From Chloroflexota bacterium (GTDB lineage Bacteria > Chloroflexota > Dormibacteria > Dormibacterales > Dormibacteraceae), in the NCBI GenBank assembly GCA_005889495.1, contig VBHA01000166.1, positions 1 through 33,915 of the forward strand: 33,915 bases of DNA, written 5' to 3'. The notes under the pieces are model-generated. The model had not been told where the DNA came from and made no database searches. It saw nothing but the letters and a program-made list of their open reading frames with translations. Shown here piece after piece: positions 11,938-19,443 of the stretch. Made by a program: the position numbers and the translations under genes. The stretch's first letter is position 1, and each line of letters begins with the position of its first letter.

Positions 11938-13344
11938 ATGAATTCGAATTTGCGACGGTGGGCGGCCCTGGTCGTCGTCTGCCTTGGACAGCTGATGATC
12001 ATGGTCGACTCGACCATCGTCAACGTGGCGCTGCCCTACATGCAGCGGGACCTAGGCTTCACCCCGTCCAGCCTGACCTGGGTCGTCAACGCCTACCTGA
12101 TCGCCTACGGGAGCTTCCTCCTGGTGGCGGGAAGGCTGGGTGACCTGATCGGGCGCCGCAAGGTCTTCCTGGCCGGGGTCTTCCTCTTCACCGTCGCGTC
12201 GGTCGGGACCGGGTTCGCCCAGGGCGCGGACCACCTGATCGTCGGCCGCTTTCTGCAAGGCCTCGGTGGCTCGCTGTCCGCCGGCGTGATCATCGCCATC
12301 ATCGTCACGGAGTTTCAAAAGCCGGCGGAGCGCGCGCAGGCGATGAGCGTCTTCACGCTGGTCATCGCGGGCGGCGGCTCGCTGGGTTTGCTCGCCGGCG
12401 GGTTCCTGACCGAGTGGGTCAACTGGCACTGGATCTTCTTCATCAACGTGCCGATCGGCATCGCCACGATGGTCCTCGGCTCCTGGCTGATCGAAGAGAA
12501 CGAGGGACTGGGTTTGAGCCACGGCGTGGACATCGCGGGCGCTGTTCTGATCACCTCCGCGTTGATGCTCGGCGTCTATGACATCGTCACGGCGGCGGAC
12601 TACGGCTGGACCTCGGCGCACACGGTCGGGCTCGGCGGCGCCGCAATCGCGCTCCTGGCGGCCTTCATCGCGCTCGAGTCGCGCCTCAGGAACCCGCTCG
12701 TCCCGCTGCGCGTTTTCGCGATTCGCTCGCTGACCGGCGCGACGGCCGCTCGCGCCCTCCTGTTCAGCGGCCTGTTCACGAACTTCTTCGTCGGCGCGCT
12801 GTATCTCCAGCACGTCCACGGTTACTCCGCGTTCGAGACCGGCCTCGCCTTTCTGCCCACGACGTTGATGATCGGCGTGATGTCGGCTGGCCTCGCGGCG
12901 AGGTTGATGACCCGAGTCGGACCGCGGAACCTGCTCGTCTTGGGCCTGACGGTCATCATCGCCGCGCTCGTCATCCTGTCAGGCGTCGGCGCGCAGACCG
13001 GCTATGCTCCCTCGCTCCTCGTGGCATACATGCTGCTTGGCGCGGGCGGAGGGATGTCGTTCCTGCCTCTGCTCACGATCTCGATGTCCGAGGTTCCCAT
13101 CGCCGACGCCGGCCTGGGCTCTGGGTTCAGCAACGTCGTGATGCAGGTCGGCGGGGCGCTGGGCCTGGCCTCGATCACTTCGATCTCGACTTCGAATGCT
13201 CAGGGAAACGGCGCGTTTCAACTCGCCTACATCCTGGCGGCGATCTGCGTCAGCGCCTCCCTGATGGTCGTGCTGGCAGTGCTCCGCGCACCCGCCGCAC
13301 GGGTCGTGCGCCGCGAGCAGGTGCAGGTGGAGGAAGCGGCCTAG
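11938..13344 (+). CDS. MFS drug-efflux transporter, DHA2 / EmrB-QacA type
   Basis: 468 residues, mostly hydrophobic, consistent with a 14-TM proton-coupled exporter. The N-terminal helix carries the DHA2 motif MVDSTIVNVALP; motif A appears as GRLGDLIGRRKVF between helices 2 and 3, and helix 5 has a Gly-rich motif C-like run (GGGSLGLLAGGFLTE). The ATG at 11938 with TTGGAGG upstream is preferred to the TTG track start at 11908. Its placement opposite marR across an operator-like palindrome points to substrate-induced efflux. Substrate unknown. Confidence 0.92.
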   Translation: MNSNLRRWAALVVVCLGQLMIMVDSTIVNVALPYMQRDLGFTPSSLTWVVNAYLIAYGSFLLVAGRLGDLIGRRKVFLAGVFLFTVASVGTGFAQGADHLIVGRFLQGLGGSLSAGVIIAIIVTEFQKPAERAQAMSVFTLVIAGGGSLGLLAGGFLTEWVNWHWIFFINVPIGIATMVLGSWLIEENEGLGLSHGVDIAGAVLITSALMLGVYDIVTAADYGWTSAHTVGLGGAAIALLAAFIALESRLRNPLVPLRVFAIRSLTGATAARALLFSGLFTNFFVGALYLQHVHGYSAFETGLAFLPTTLMIGVMSAGLAARLMTRVGPRNLLVLGLTVIIAALVILSGVGAQTGYAPSLLVAYMLLGAGGGMSFLPLLTISMSEVPIADAGLGSGFSNVVMQVGGALGLASITSISTSNAQGNGAFQLAYILAAICVSASLMVVLAVLRAPAARVVRREQVQVEEAA

Positions 13345-13357
13345 GATCTGGATACCG

Positions 13358-14539
13358 ATGAGCAAGGGCGGCTTTTCCGACCGGCGGCTGCGTCGCATGC
13401 ACGACGTGCTCGCGGCGTATGTCGAACGCGGAGAGCTGCCCGGGCTCATCACGCTGGTGAGCCGGCGCGGCGACGTCCACGTCGATTGCGTCGGTTACGA
13501 GCGCGACACGATCTTTCGCATCTCATCGATGTCCAAGCCGGTGACCGCCGTCGCCGCGATGATCCTGATCGAGGAGGGGGTCATTCGGCTCGACGACCCG
13601 GTGGATGGTTTTCTGCCGGAGCTCGCGAACATCAAGGTCCTTCGGCGGGTCGACTCGCCGCTCGATGACGTCGTCCCGGTCAACCGGGCGATCATGGTGC
13701 GCGACCTGCTCACGTTCACGCTCGGCACCGGGCTGATCTTCGCCTTGCCGGGCACCTATCCGATCCAGGAGGCGATCGACCAGGCGGGTCTCGGTCCGGG
13801 CGCTCCAGATCCATCGCGACAGCCGGCGCCAGACGAGTGGATCCGGCGGCTGGCGTCGCTGCCGCTCCTCTACCAGCCTGGCGACCGCTGGATGTACAAC
13901 ATCGGTTCGGAGGTCCTGAGCGTCCTGATCTCGCGCGCGTCAGGCCGGCGGCTGGACGACTTCATGCGCGAGCGCATCTTCGACCCCCTCGGAATGCGCG
14001 ACACGGGCTTCTGGGTCTCCGAAGACGCGATCGATCGCCTGGTCACGAGCCACGCGCTCGACACGACGGGCAAGCTCGTGCTCAACGACGCCGCCCGTGG
14101 CGGCAGTTGGAGCCGGCCGCCGGCCTTTCCGTCCGGAGCGGGGGGACTGGTTTCGACTGCCGATGACTTCGCGAGATTCGGCGAGATGATGCTCAACCAC
14201 GGTTCGCTGGACGGAACCCGCATCCTCAGCCGGCCGACCGTCGAGACGATGACCTCCGATCAGCTGACCTCAGACCAGAAGGCTCGCACGCCGTGGCTGC
14301 CGGGATATTTCGAAACTCACGGCTGGGGCTTCGGCATGTCGGTCGTGACTCGAAGGGACGAGATCGCCTCGAGCATCGGCAAGTACGGCTGGGACGGCGG
14401 CATGGGCACGTCCTGGTACTCCGACCCTGCCGAGGAGATGGTGACGATCCTGATGACCCAGGTGAGCTGGAGCTCGCCCAACCCCCCGAACGTGTTTCGT
14501 GACTTCTGGACCCTGTCCTATTCCGCGATCGACGACTGA
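13358..14539 (+). CDS. serine hydrolase, beta-lactamase (class C) / esterase fold
   Basis: 393 residues. The nucleophile motif SxxK is SMSK at 57-60, the catalytic Tyr is in WMYNIGSE near 180, and a KTG-equivalent GMGT appears near the C-terminus in GWDGGMGTSWY. There is no signal peptide, so it is likely cytoplasmic and more probably an esterase or amidase than a true beta-lactamase. It lies 13 nt after the MFS gene on the same strand and may be transcribed with it, which would pair a pump with a hydrolase; this is inference. It converges with the aminotransferase gene, with four bases between the stops. Confidence 0.88.
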   Translation: MSKGGFSDRRLRRMHDVLAAYVERGELPGLITLVSRRGDVHVDCVGYERDTIFRISSMSKPVTAVAAMILIEEGVIRLDDPVDGFLPELANIKVLRRVDSPLDDVVPVNRAIMVRDLLTFTLGTGLIFALPGTYPIQEAIDQAGLGPGAPDPSRQPAPDEWIRRLASLPLLYQPGDRWMYNIGSEVLSVLISRASGRRLDDFMRERIFDPLGMRDTGFWVSEDAIDRLVTSHALDTTGKLVLNDAARGGSWSRPPAFPSGAGGLVSTADDFARFGEMMLNHGSLDGTRILSRPTVETMTSDQLTSDQKARTPWLPGYFETHGWGFGMSVVTRRDEIASSIGKYGWDGGMGTSWYSDPAEEMVTILMTQVSWSSPNPPNVFRDFWTLSYSAIDD

Positions 14540-14543
14540 GCCC

Positions 14544-15608
14544 TCAGGACCGCGCCTGGTTCTGGAGGAAGGCGACAAGGCGCTCCACGTCGCCCTCGTC
14601 GTTCCACCACCCGACTGACGCCCGCAGCCAGCCGTCCGGGAGGTTGCGGATGACGACCTCCGTCGCCTCCGCATCCTTCACGAGCTGGGCGGGGTCGCCC
14701 GGGACGCGAAACGAGATCAGCGTCCCCTGGCCGGCCTCGGTGCGCACCTCGACGCCGGCCGCCAGCAACGACTCTCGACAGTGAGTGACCAGGCGTGCTG
14801 CGCGCTCGAACCCCCACTCCGGAATCTCGGCCAGCGCGGCCAGCAGCCCCGCCACCATCGCCGGCGCAAGGTGCACCAGCCCCACCCGGCGTGCGTCGGT
14901 GTAGGCATGGGCGGCGAAGCTCTGGACCTGGGGGCGAAGCCGCTCGTGGTCGGCGACGTACAGCGCGCCGGTCGTCTCCGGACCGCAGAGCCACTTCTGG
15001 CCGGACACGGTGTACCAGTCCGCGACCGATGCGTCGACCGGGATCGCTCCCGCCGATTGCGCGCCGTCCACGAGCAGCGGCACGCCGGTGGCCCGCTTGA
15101 TCTCGGCGAGCGGAAGCACGTGCCCGTTGAGCCAGAGCACGTGCGAAAGCGCGATCAGGCTGGTACGCGGCGTGACCTCGTCGAGGATCGCCCGCAGCGA
15201 CTCCGCGGCCGGCCTTTCCATCAACCTGGCCTGCTTGATCCGCGCCCCCGAGGCGAGCAGAGGCATGGAGAGACCCGGGTGCTCGGCGTCGGTGGTGACG
15301 ACCTCGTCCTCCGGGCCGAGGCGCAGGCCGCTGATGACGATGTTGCAGCCTTCGGTGGTCGAGGCGGTGAGCAGCATGTTGTCGGCCGGCACCCCGATCA
15401 GCGACCCGATCCGCGCTCGCAGCTCTGTCTCCGCCGGCGCGCCAGACTCCCACGTGCTGACTGCGCCGCGCCCGCGCTCCAGCGCCACCGCCTGCGCGGC
15501 CTGCATCGCCTCCACCGTCCGGCGCGAGAGCGGTCCGACCGAGCCGGCGTTCAGGTAGGCACGGCGCTCGAGGACAGGAAAGAGGGCCCGGGCTTCGGCG
15601 GGCGTCAT
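14544..15608 (-). CDS. class V aminotransferase-fold PLP enzyme (cysteine-desulfurase-like)
   Basis: 354 residues from the ATG at 15608, which overlaps the stop of the small Cys-rich ORF as ATGA; the longer track ORF is not needed. PLP landmarks are DGAQSAG (the Asp that contacts the pyridine ring) and the Schiff-base lysine in VSGQKWLCGPE, where the family usually has SGHK. The N-terminal YLNAGSVGPLS is typical of the isopenicillin-epimerase/cysteine-desulfurase branch and unlike kynureninase, so the adjacency to a tryptophan dioxygenase gene does not by itself make it a kynurenine enzyme. No desulfurase Cys loop is evident to me. The specific reaction is not assigned. Confidence 0.85.
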   Translation of the reverse strand: MTPAEARALFPVLERRAYLNAGSVGPLSRRTVEAMQAAQAVALERGRGAVSTWESGAPAETELRARIGSLIGVPADNMLLTASTTEGCNIVISGLRLGPEDEVVTTDAEHPGLSMPLLASGARIKQARLMERPAAESLRAILDEVTPRTSLIALSHVLWLNGHVLPLAEIKRATGVPLLVDGAQSAGAIPVDASVADWYTVSGQKWLCGPETTGALYVADHERLRPQVQSFAAHAYTDARRVGLVHLAPAMVAGLLAALAEIPEWGFERAARLVTHCRESLLAAGVEVRTEAGQGTLISFRVPGDPAQLVKDAEATEVVIRNLPDGWLRASVGWWNDEGDVERLVAFLQNQARS

Positions 15609-15805
15609 TTGACGGGCGAGTAGAAGCGGCAGGGCGGCGATTCGGCCGTGGTGTGGAAGTTCCAGTGCCGGCACCAGGCTGTGCCGTCGAACTTCCGGCA
15701 CGAACCGCAGGTGACCCGTGGGCTCTCCACGCGCGTCTTCTTCATGTGGTGCTGCGGTTTCTCGCCCGGGAATGATTCCTTCAGAGCTGCGAGCGGACCT
15801 CCCAT
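15605..15805 (-). CDS. small Cys-rich protein, function unknown
   Basis: 66 residues from the ATG at 15805, or 46 from the ATG at 15745 (MKKTRVES). The C-terminal half has CGSC, then WCRHWNF and PPCRFYSP: four cysteines plus two histidines with spacing suited to a metal or Fe-S site. It overlaps the broken tdo gene at its start and the aminotransferase start at its stop (ATGA). That coupling, with the conserved-looking Cys/His/Trp pattern, is the main reason to believe the gene is real. I do not recognise a family. Confidence 0.6.
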   Translation of the reverse strand: MGGPLAALKESFPGEKPQHHMKKTRVESPRVTCGSCRKFDGTAWCRHWNFHTTAESPPCRFYSPVK

Positions 15806-16433
15806 AGCTCGGGATAGAAACGTTTGCCGAGGGTGCTGCGCAGGTACTGCGCGCCAGTGCTGCCGCCCGTGCCGGTCTTGCTGCCGATCTGCCTTTCGAC
15901 CATCAGCACGTGTCTCGACCGCCAGTGGGCAAACGCCTCATCGTGGTCGAGCAGCGCCTCGCAAAGGTCGAACAGGTCGCCATGTCCCTCGCGATCGCGG
16001 AAGATCTCGAGCAGGGAAGGCGACCCGCGCCGTTCCACCAAGGCGTGAAAGGCGTCGTCCACCGTCGGCTCCTCGAGCCGCTTGCGCAAGCGCGCCATCT
16101 CCTCGGGGCTCGCCTCCAGCCGGGCGCGAGGAAGTCCTGGGGCGACATCGTCTCCAGGACCTCGATCTGCTCGATCAGCAGCCTCTCGATCACGTAGACG
16201 CGATGCAGGTGATGCCGGGCGAAGAAGACATGGTCCGCCGCGATCTCGTCGCGGGCTGCCTCGAGCTCGAACAGGATCACCTTGAACCAGAGCTCGTAGG
16301 CCTGGTGGGCGACGATGAAAAGAAGCTCGTCATGCTCCTTGCTGAGGCCCTGCTGCAGCGACAGCAGCTGCGGGACCTTGAGATACGTGCCGTAGGAAAG
16401 CTCTCGGCCCTCCTCGCCGAACCGCCGCGACAC
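15781..16433 (-). pseudogene. kynA: tryptophan 2,3-dioxygenase, internal deletion with frameshift
   Basis: The enzyme normally opens the tryptophan indole ring to N-formylkynurenine using heme. Two frames are needed. The first, from a GTG at 16433 one base after the purH stop, encodes LSYGTYLKVPQLL through AHQAYELWFK (proximal-side His) to SPQDFLA. The second encodes RLEASPEEM through SRHVLMVERQIG and KTGTGGSTG (heme-ligand His and substrate Thr region) to PELWEVRSQL. At about 16118-16131 the expected segment of roughly 30 codons (DFLxFRxxL...SGFQSxQFR) is gone, including the Arg that binds the substrate carboxylate. The total of 653 nt is not a multiple of three. It is either a decayed gene or an assembly or library deletion; the flanks are otherwise well preserved. 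Confidence 0.85.
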
Positions 16434-16434
16434 G

Positions 16435-17961
16435 CTAGTGCCTGAAGTGACGGCGGCCCGTCGCGACCATCGCAATGCCGGCCGCGTCCGCGGCTGCGAC
16501 GACATCCGCGTCCTTCATCGAACCGCCTGGCTGAATCACAGCCGTCACACCCGCGCGCACGCCAAGCTCGAGCCCGTCCGGAAACGGAAAGAAGGCATCC
16601 GATGCCATGACCGCTCCGGCCGACCGTTCACCGGCCCGGTTCACGGCCAGCTGCACGGCTTCGACGCGCGACATCTGCCCCGCCCCGACGCCGACCGCCG
16701 CGCCGTCTTTGAACAGGACGATGGCGTTCGACTTCACGTGCTTCACGGCGGTCCACGCGAGCCCGAGCTGAGTCCATTCGTCCTCGGTCGGAGCGCGACG
16801 CGTCACCGTCTGGCACGAAGCGCGGTCGAAGCGCGCGCGGTCCCACTCCTGGACGAGGAAACCGCCCTCGACCGAGCGCACGTCGAAGTCGAACAGGTCA
16901 CCACGCGGCGGTGCGGCGGCCAGCACGATCATGTTCTTGCGCCGCGCCAGCACGTCTTTGGCCTCGGCCATGACCTCCGGGGCGATCACCACGTGGGTCA
17001 CGATCTGCACGATCTGCTCAGCGGTCGCGCGGTCGAGCGGCCGGTTGACAGCAACGATGCCGCCGAAAGCCGAGACCCGGTCGCATTCGTACGCCTTCAG
17101 GTACGCGGTGACGAGGTCCGCCGCCACGGCGAGCCCGCACGGGTTCATGTGCTTGACGATCGCGGCCGCCGGGTCCTCGTAGTCCATCACCAGCTTGATC
17201 GCCGCCGAGGCGTCCTGGATATTGTTGAAGCCGGGCGCCGCGCCCTGCACCTGCTCGGCGCCGCCGAGGCCGCCCGGGTCGGGCCCGAGCCGGTAGAACG
17301 CAGCCTTCTGATGCTCGTTCTCCCCGTACTTCAGCGGCTGCGCCAGCAGGCCGGCGATCGAGATCTCTGGCGGGAAGCCGTTGCCGCCCTCGCGCCTGAG
17401 ATAGGCGGCGATCCAGGCGTCGTACGCCGACGTGTGCGCATAAGCCTCGGCCGCCAGCCTCTTGCGCCCGGCCTCGTCCAGCGTGCCTTCGTTCAAGGCA
17501 CCGAGGACGTCCGAGTATCGGTTCGGGCGGACGACGACCACCACCGACACGTGGTTCTTGGCCGCCGCGCGGATCATCGCGGGCCCGCCGATGTCGATCT
17601 GCTCCACCGCCTGCTCGAAGGTGACGCCGTCGCGCAGGACCGTCTCGACAAACGGATAGAGGTTGCAGCAGACCAGGTCGATCTGGCGCAGGCCGTGCTC
17701 CGCGAGGGCGGAAATGTGCTCTGGCCTGTCACGCCGCGCCAGGATGCCGGCGTGGACGCCTGGGTGAAGCGTCTTGACCCGGCCGTCCATCATCTCGGGA
17801 AAGCCTGTGAGGTCGCTGACAGGCTGGACATCGAGCCCGGCGTCCTGCAGCACCTGCATCGTGGTCCCCGTGGCAAACAGCTCGTAGCCCAGGCGCTGGA
17901 GCCCGCGCGCAAAGCCGGCCACGCCCGTCTTGTCGCTAACGGAGAGAAGAGCTGCCGGCAA
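16435..17961 (-). CDS. purH: AICAR formyltransferase / IMP cyclohydrolase
   Basis: Catalyses the last two steps to IMP. 508 residues, family length. The N-terminal MGS-like cyclohydrolase domain starts LLSVSDKTG and has RVKTLHPGVHAGIL; the C-terminal formyltransferase part has KYGENEHQKAAFY and the catalytic IVKHMNPCG, and the protein ends MVATGRRHFRH as in most PurH proteins. The start is a TTG at 17961, 26 nt inside purN; no other start gives the conserved N-terminus. It is the last purine gene of the operon and is followed directly by the broken tdo gene. Confidence 0.96.
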   Translation of the reverse strand: MPAALLSVSDKTGVAGFARGLQRLGYELFATGTTMQVLQDAGLDVQPVSDLTGFPEMMDGRVKTLHPGVHAGILARRDRPEHISALAEHGLRQIDLVCCNLYPFVETVLRDGVTFEQAVEQIDIGGPAMIRAAAKNHVSVVVVVRPNRYSDVLGALNEGTLDEAGRKRLAAEAYAHTSAYDAWIAAYLRREGGNGFPPEISIAGLLAQPLKYGENEHQKAAFYRLGPDPGGLGGAEQVQGAAPGFNNIQDASAAIKLVMDYEDPAAAIVKHMNPCGLAVAADLVTAYLKAYECDRVSAFGGIVAVNRPLDRATAEQIVQIVTHVVIAPEVMAEAKDVLARRKNMIVLAAAPPRGDLFDFDVRSVEGGFLVQEWDRARFDRASCQTVTRRAPTEDEWTQLGLAWTAVKHVKSNAIVLFKDGAAVGVGAGQMSRVEAVQLAVNRAGERSAGAVMASDAFFPFPDGLELGVRAGVTAVIQPGGSMKDADVVAAADAAGIAMVATGRRHFRH

Positions 17962-18508
17962 GCCGCGCCTCCATCATGCGTACTCCCTGGGGCAGGATCC
18001 GGTGCTCCGCCTCCTGGACGCGCCGGCGTAGAGCATCGACGGTGTCACCTTCCAGGATGGGCACCGCCTCCTGGAGCAGGATCGGGCCCGCGTCGAGCTC
18101 GGCGGTGACGACGTGGACCGTCGCGCCGGTCCGCGTGGCGCCGGCGGCGAGCGCCTGCTCGATGGCGTCCATGCCGCCGCCGAACTCCGGCAGGAGAGAA
18201 GGATGGACGTTGACGATCCTGCCCTCGAACGCGTCGAGAAACGGTGCCGTGTGGATGCGGTCGTATCCGGCGTCGACGACGAGCTCCACGCGGCGCTCGA
18301 GAAAGAAGTCTCGCATCGCGGCATCCCGCTGCTCGGCGGAGGCGAAGGACTTCTGCGAAAGCTCCGCGACCGGGATCCCGGTCTGCCTCGCGTATTCCAA
18401 AGCCGGGCATGAAGGGCGGTTGGTCGCGACTCCGACGACATCGAATCCGCGCTCGACGAGGTTGCGCAGGTTGGTTCCCTGGCCGGAGACGCAGACCCCG
18501 AGCCTCAG
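17936..18508 (-). CDS. purN: phosphoribosylglycinamide formyltransferase
   Basis: Transfers formyl from 10-formyl-THF to GAR. From the CTG at 18508 the product is 190 residues, normal for PurN; the track ORF extends into purM with arginine-rich shadow sequence. The N-terminus LRLGVCVSGQGTNLRNL aligns with the family SGxGSN loop. The catalytic triad is present: Asn and His in IVNVHPSLLPEF and Asp in VTAELDAGPIL. AGYDRI replaces the usual AGFMRI. No ATG, GTG or TTG exists in frame near the right place, whereas CTG overlaps the purM TGA as CTGA, echoing the TTGA/GTGA overlaps of its neighbours. I therefore call a rare CTG start. Confidence 0.88.
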   Translation of the reverse strand: MRLGVCVSGQGTNLRNLVERGFDVVGVATNRPSCPALEYARQTGIPVAELSQKSFASAEQRDAAMRDFFLERRVELVVDAGYDRIHTAPFLDAFEGRIVNVHPSLLPEFGGGMDAIEQALAAGATRTGATVHVVTAELDAGPILLQEAVPILEGDTVDALRRRVQEAEHRILPQGVRMMEARLAGSSSLR

Positions 18509-19320
18509 CTGACCTTCACCCGGTCCGGGCCTGACTGCTTCACGACCTCGCCCACGACCGTGACCTCGGCCGGAACGTCTGTCGGATCCACGACGAGGAT
18601 CATCCCGAGTCCCATGTTGAACGTTCCCCACATCTCATCGTCGGAGACGCGGCCCCGCTTGCGAATCTCCTCGAAGATCGGAGGCGCTTCCCAGGCGCCT
18701 TTGCGCACGGACGCGGCCAGGCCGCCGGGCAGGCAGCGAGGCAGGTTGCCGGTGATGCCTCCGCCCGTGATGTGCGCCGCGCCCTTCCAACGGATCTTCC
18801 GGAGGTCATCGAGGTAGGAGAGATGCGGCGCCATCAGCCTTTCGGCCAGGCGGCCGGCCAGCGGCACGCCTTCGAACACCTTGCGCGCCAGCGAGTACCC
18901 ATTCGTGTGGAGCCCGCTCGAGGGCAGCCCGACCAAGACGTCGCCTGCGTGCACCGAATCGCGACGATGGTCCGCTTCGACCAGGCCGACGATGAACCCC
19001 GCCAGGTCGTAGTCGCCGAGCGCATACATCCCAGGCATCTCCGCCGTCTCGCCTCCGAGCAGGGCGCATCCCGCCGCGCGGCAGGCCTCGGTCATCCCCT
19101 CCACCAGGGAAGTGAACACAAGGGGGTCGAGCTTGCCGGTCGCGAAGTAATCGAGGAAGAACAGCGGCCGCGCGCCGGCCGTCGCGATGTCGTTGACGCA
19201 GTGGTTGACGATGTCCAGGCCGATGACGGCCGCGATCAGCGGCTTGATACGCTCGAGCGCCCGCTCGTAGGCCTCGATGTCGACGCCCGCCGCGGCGTAC
19301 GAAAGTCCCTCGGAGGTCAC
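18505..19320 (-). CDS. purM: phosphoribosylformylglycinamidine cyclo-ligase, with in-frame internal deletion
   Basis: Closes FGAM to AIR using ATP. The ORF is 271 codons; the family is about 340-350. From a GTG at 19320 it opens with the expected YAAAGVDIEAYERALERIKPL, then jumps at about residue 32 (near 19224) to IGLDIVNHCVNDI. The missing 60-65 residues normally hold the GGxGGFG loop and the DGVGTKLK motif that builds the ATP/active site. The rest is well conserved: FFLDYFATGKLD, LLGGETAEMPGMY, GLPSSGLHTNGYSL and AHITGGGITGNLPR. As written, the protein should be inactive. With every neighbouring purine gene intact, a sequencing, amplification or assembly deletion is at least as likely as a real mutation. 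Confidence 0.88.
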   Translation of the reverse strand: MTSEGLSYAAAGVDIEAYERALERIKPLIAAVIGLDIVNHCVNDIATAGARPLFFLDYFATGKLDPLVFTSLVEGMTEACRAAGCALLGGETAEMPGMYALGDYDLAGFIVGLVEADHRRDSVHAGDVLVGLPSSGLHTNGYSLARKVFEGVPLAGRLAERLMAPHLSYLDDLRKIRWKGAAHITGGGITGNLPRCLPGGLAASVRKGAWEAPPIFEEIRKRGRVSDDEMWGTFNMGLGMILVVDPTDVPAEVTVVGEVVKQSGPDRVKVS

Positions 19321-19342
19321 ACTTTCGCGAGCTGGGGCGTCG

Positions 19343-19443
19343 CGGGCTCGAATTGCATCTGTCCCCCCACGCTTCGCGTGGGGACCCCGGCAGGTAAAGA
19401 CATCAGGTTCTCACCGCACTTAGTACGGGCTCGAATTGCATCT
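19343..19443. repeat. 18-bp direct repeat pair bounding an insertion-like palindromic element at the purF/purM junction
   Basis: The sequence cgggctcgaattgcatct occurs exactly at 19343-19360 and 19426-19443, 83 nt apart, same orientation; just beyond both is gtcc (tgtcc for the second). On the coding strand both copies read MQFEP. The copy nearer purM continues ATPQLAKV and stops with a TGA that overlaps the purM GTG as GTGA, the junction style of this operon. The copy nearer purF continues VLSAVRT and stops inside the element. The simplest reading is that PurF once ran straight into purM and that an element of about 65 nt plus a repeated 18-bp flank was inserted. It resembles REP or miniature-element insertions; no transposase is present. 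Confidence 0.7.
19365..19383. repeat. strong palindrome with GCGAAGC tip inside the purF/purM element
   Basis: CCCCACGC-TTC-GCGTGGGG forms a perfect 8-bp stem with a 3-base loop, extendable by two more pairs past a two-base bulge. On the minus strand the tip reads GCGAAGC, known as an unusually stable single-stranded DNA mini-hairpin. There is no U-run after it, so it does not look like an intrinsic terminator. It could slow 3' exonucleases or serve as a recognition hairpin for REP-type mobilisation; both are inferences. Confidence 0.7.

Noticed and set aside
13358-14539. Antibiotic-resistance beta-lactamase
   Set aside because: There is no signal peptide, and the Tyr and KTG-equivalent motifs (YNIG, GMGT) are those of esterase-like serine hydrolases.
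14544-15608. Kynureninase annotation for the PLP enzyme next to tdo
   Set aside because: The N-terminal and lysine-region motifs (YLNAGSVGPLS, SGQKWLCGPE) fit the cysteine-desulfurase/epimerase branch, not kynureninase; adjacency alone is not enough.
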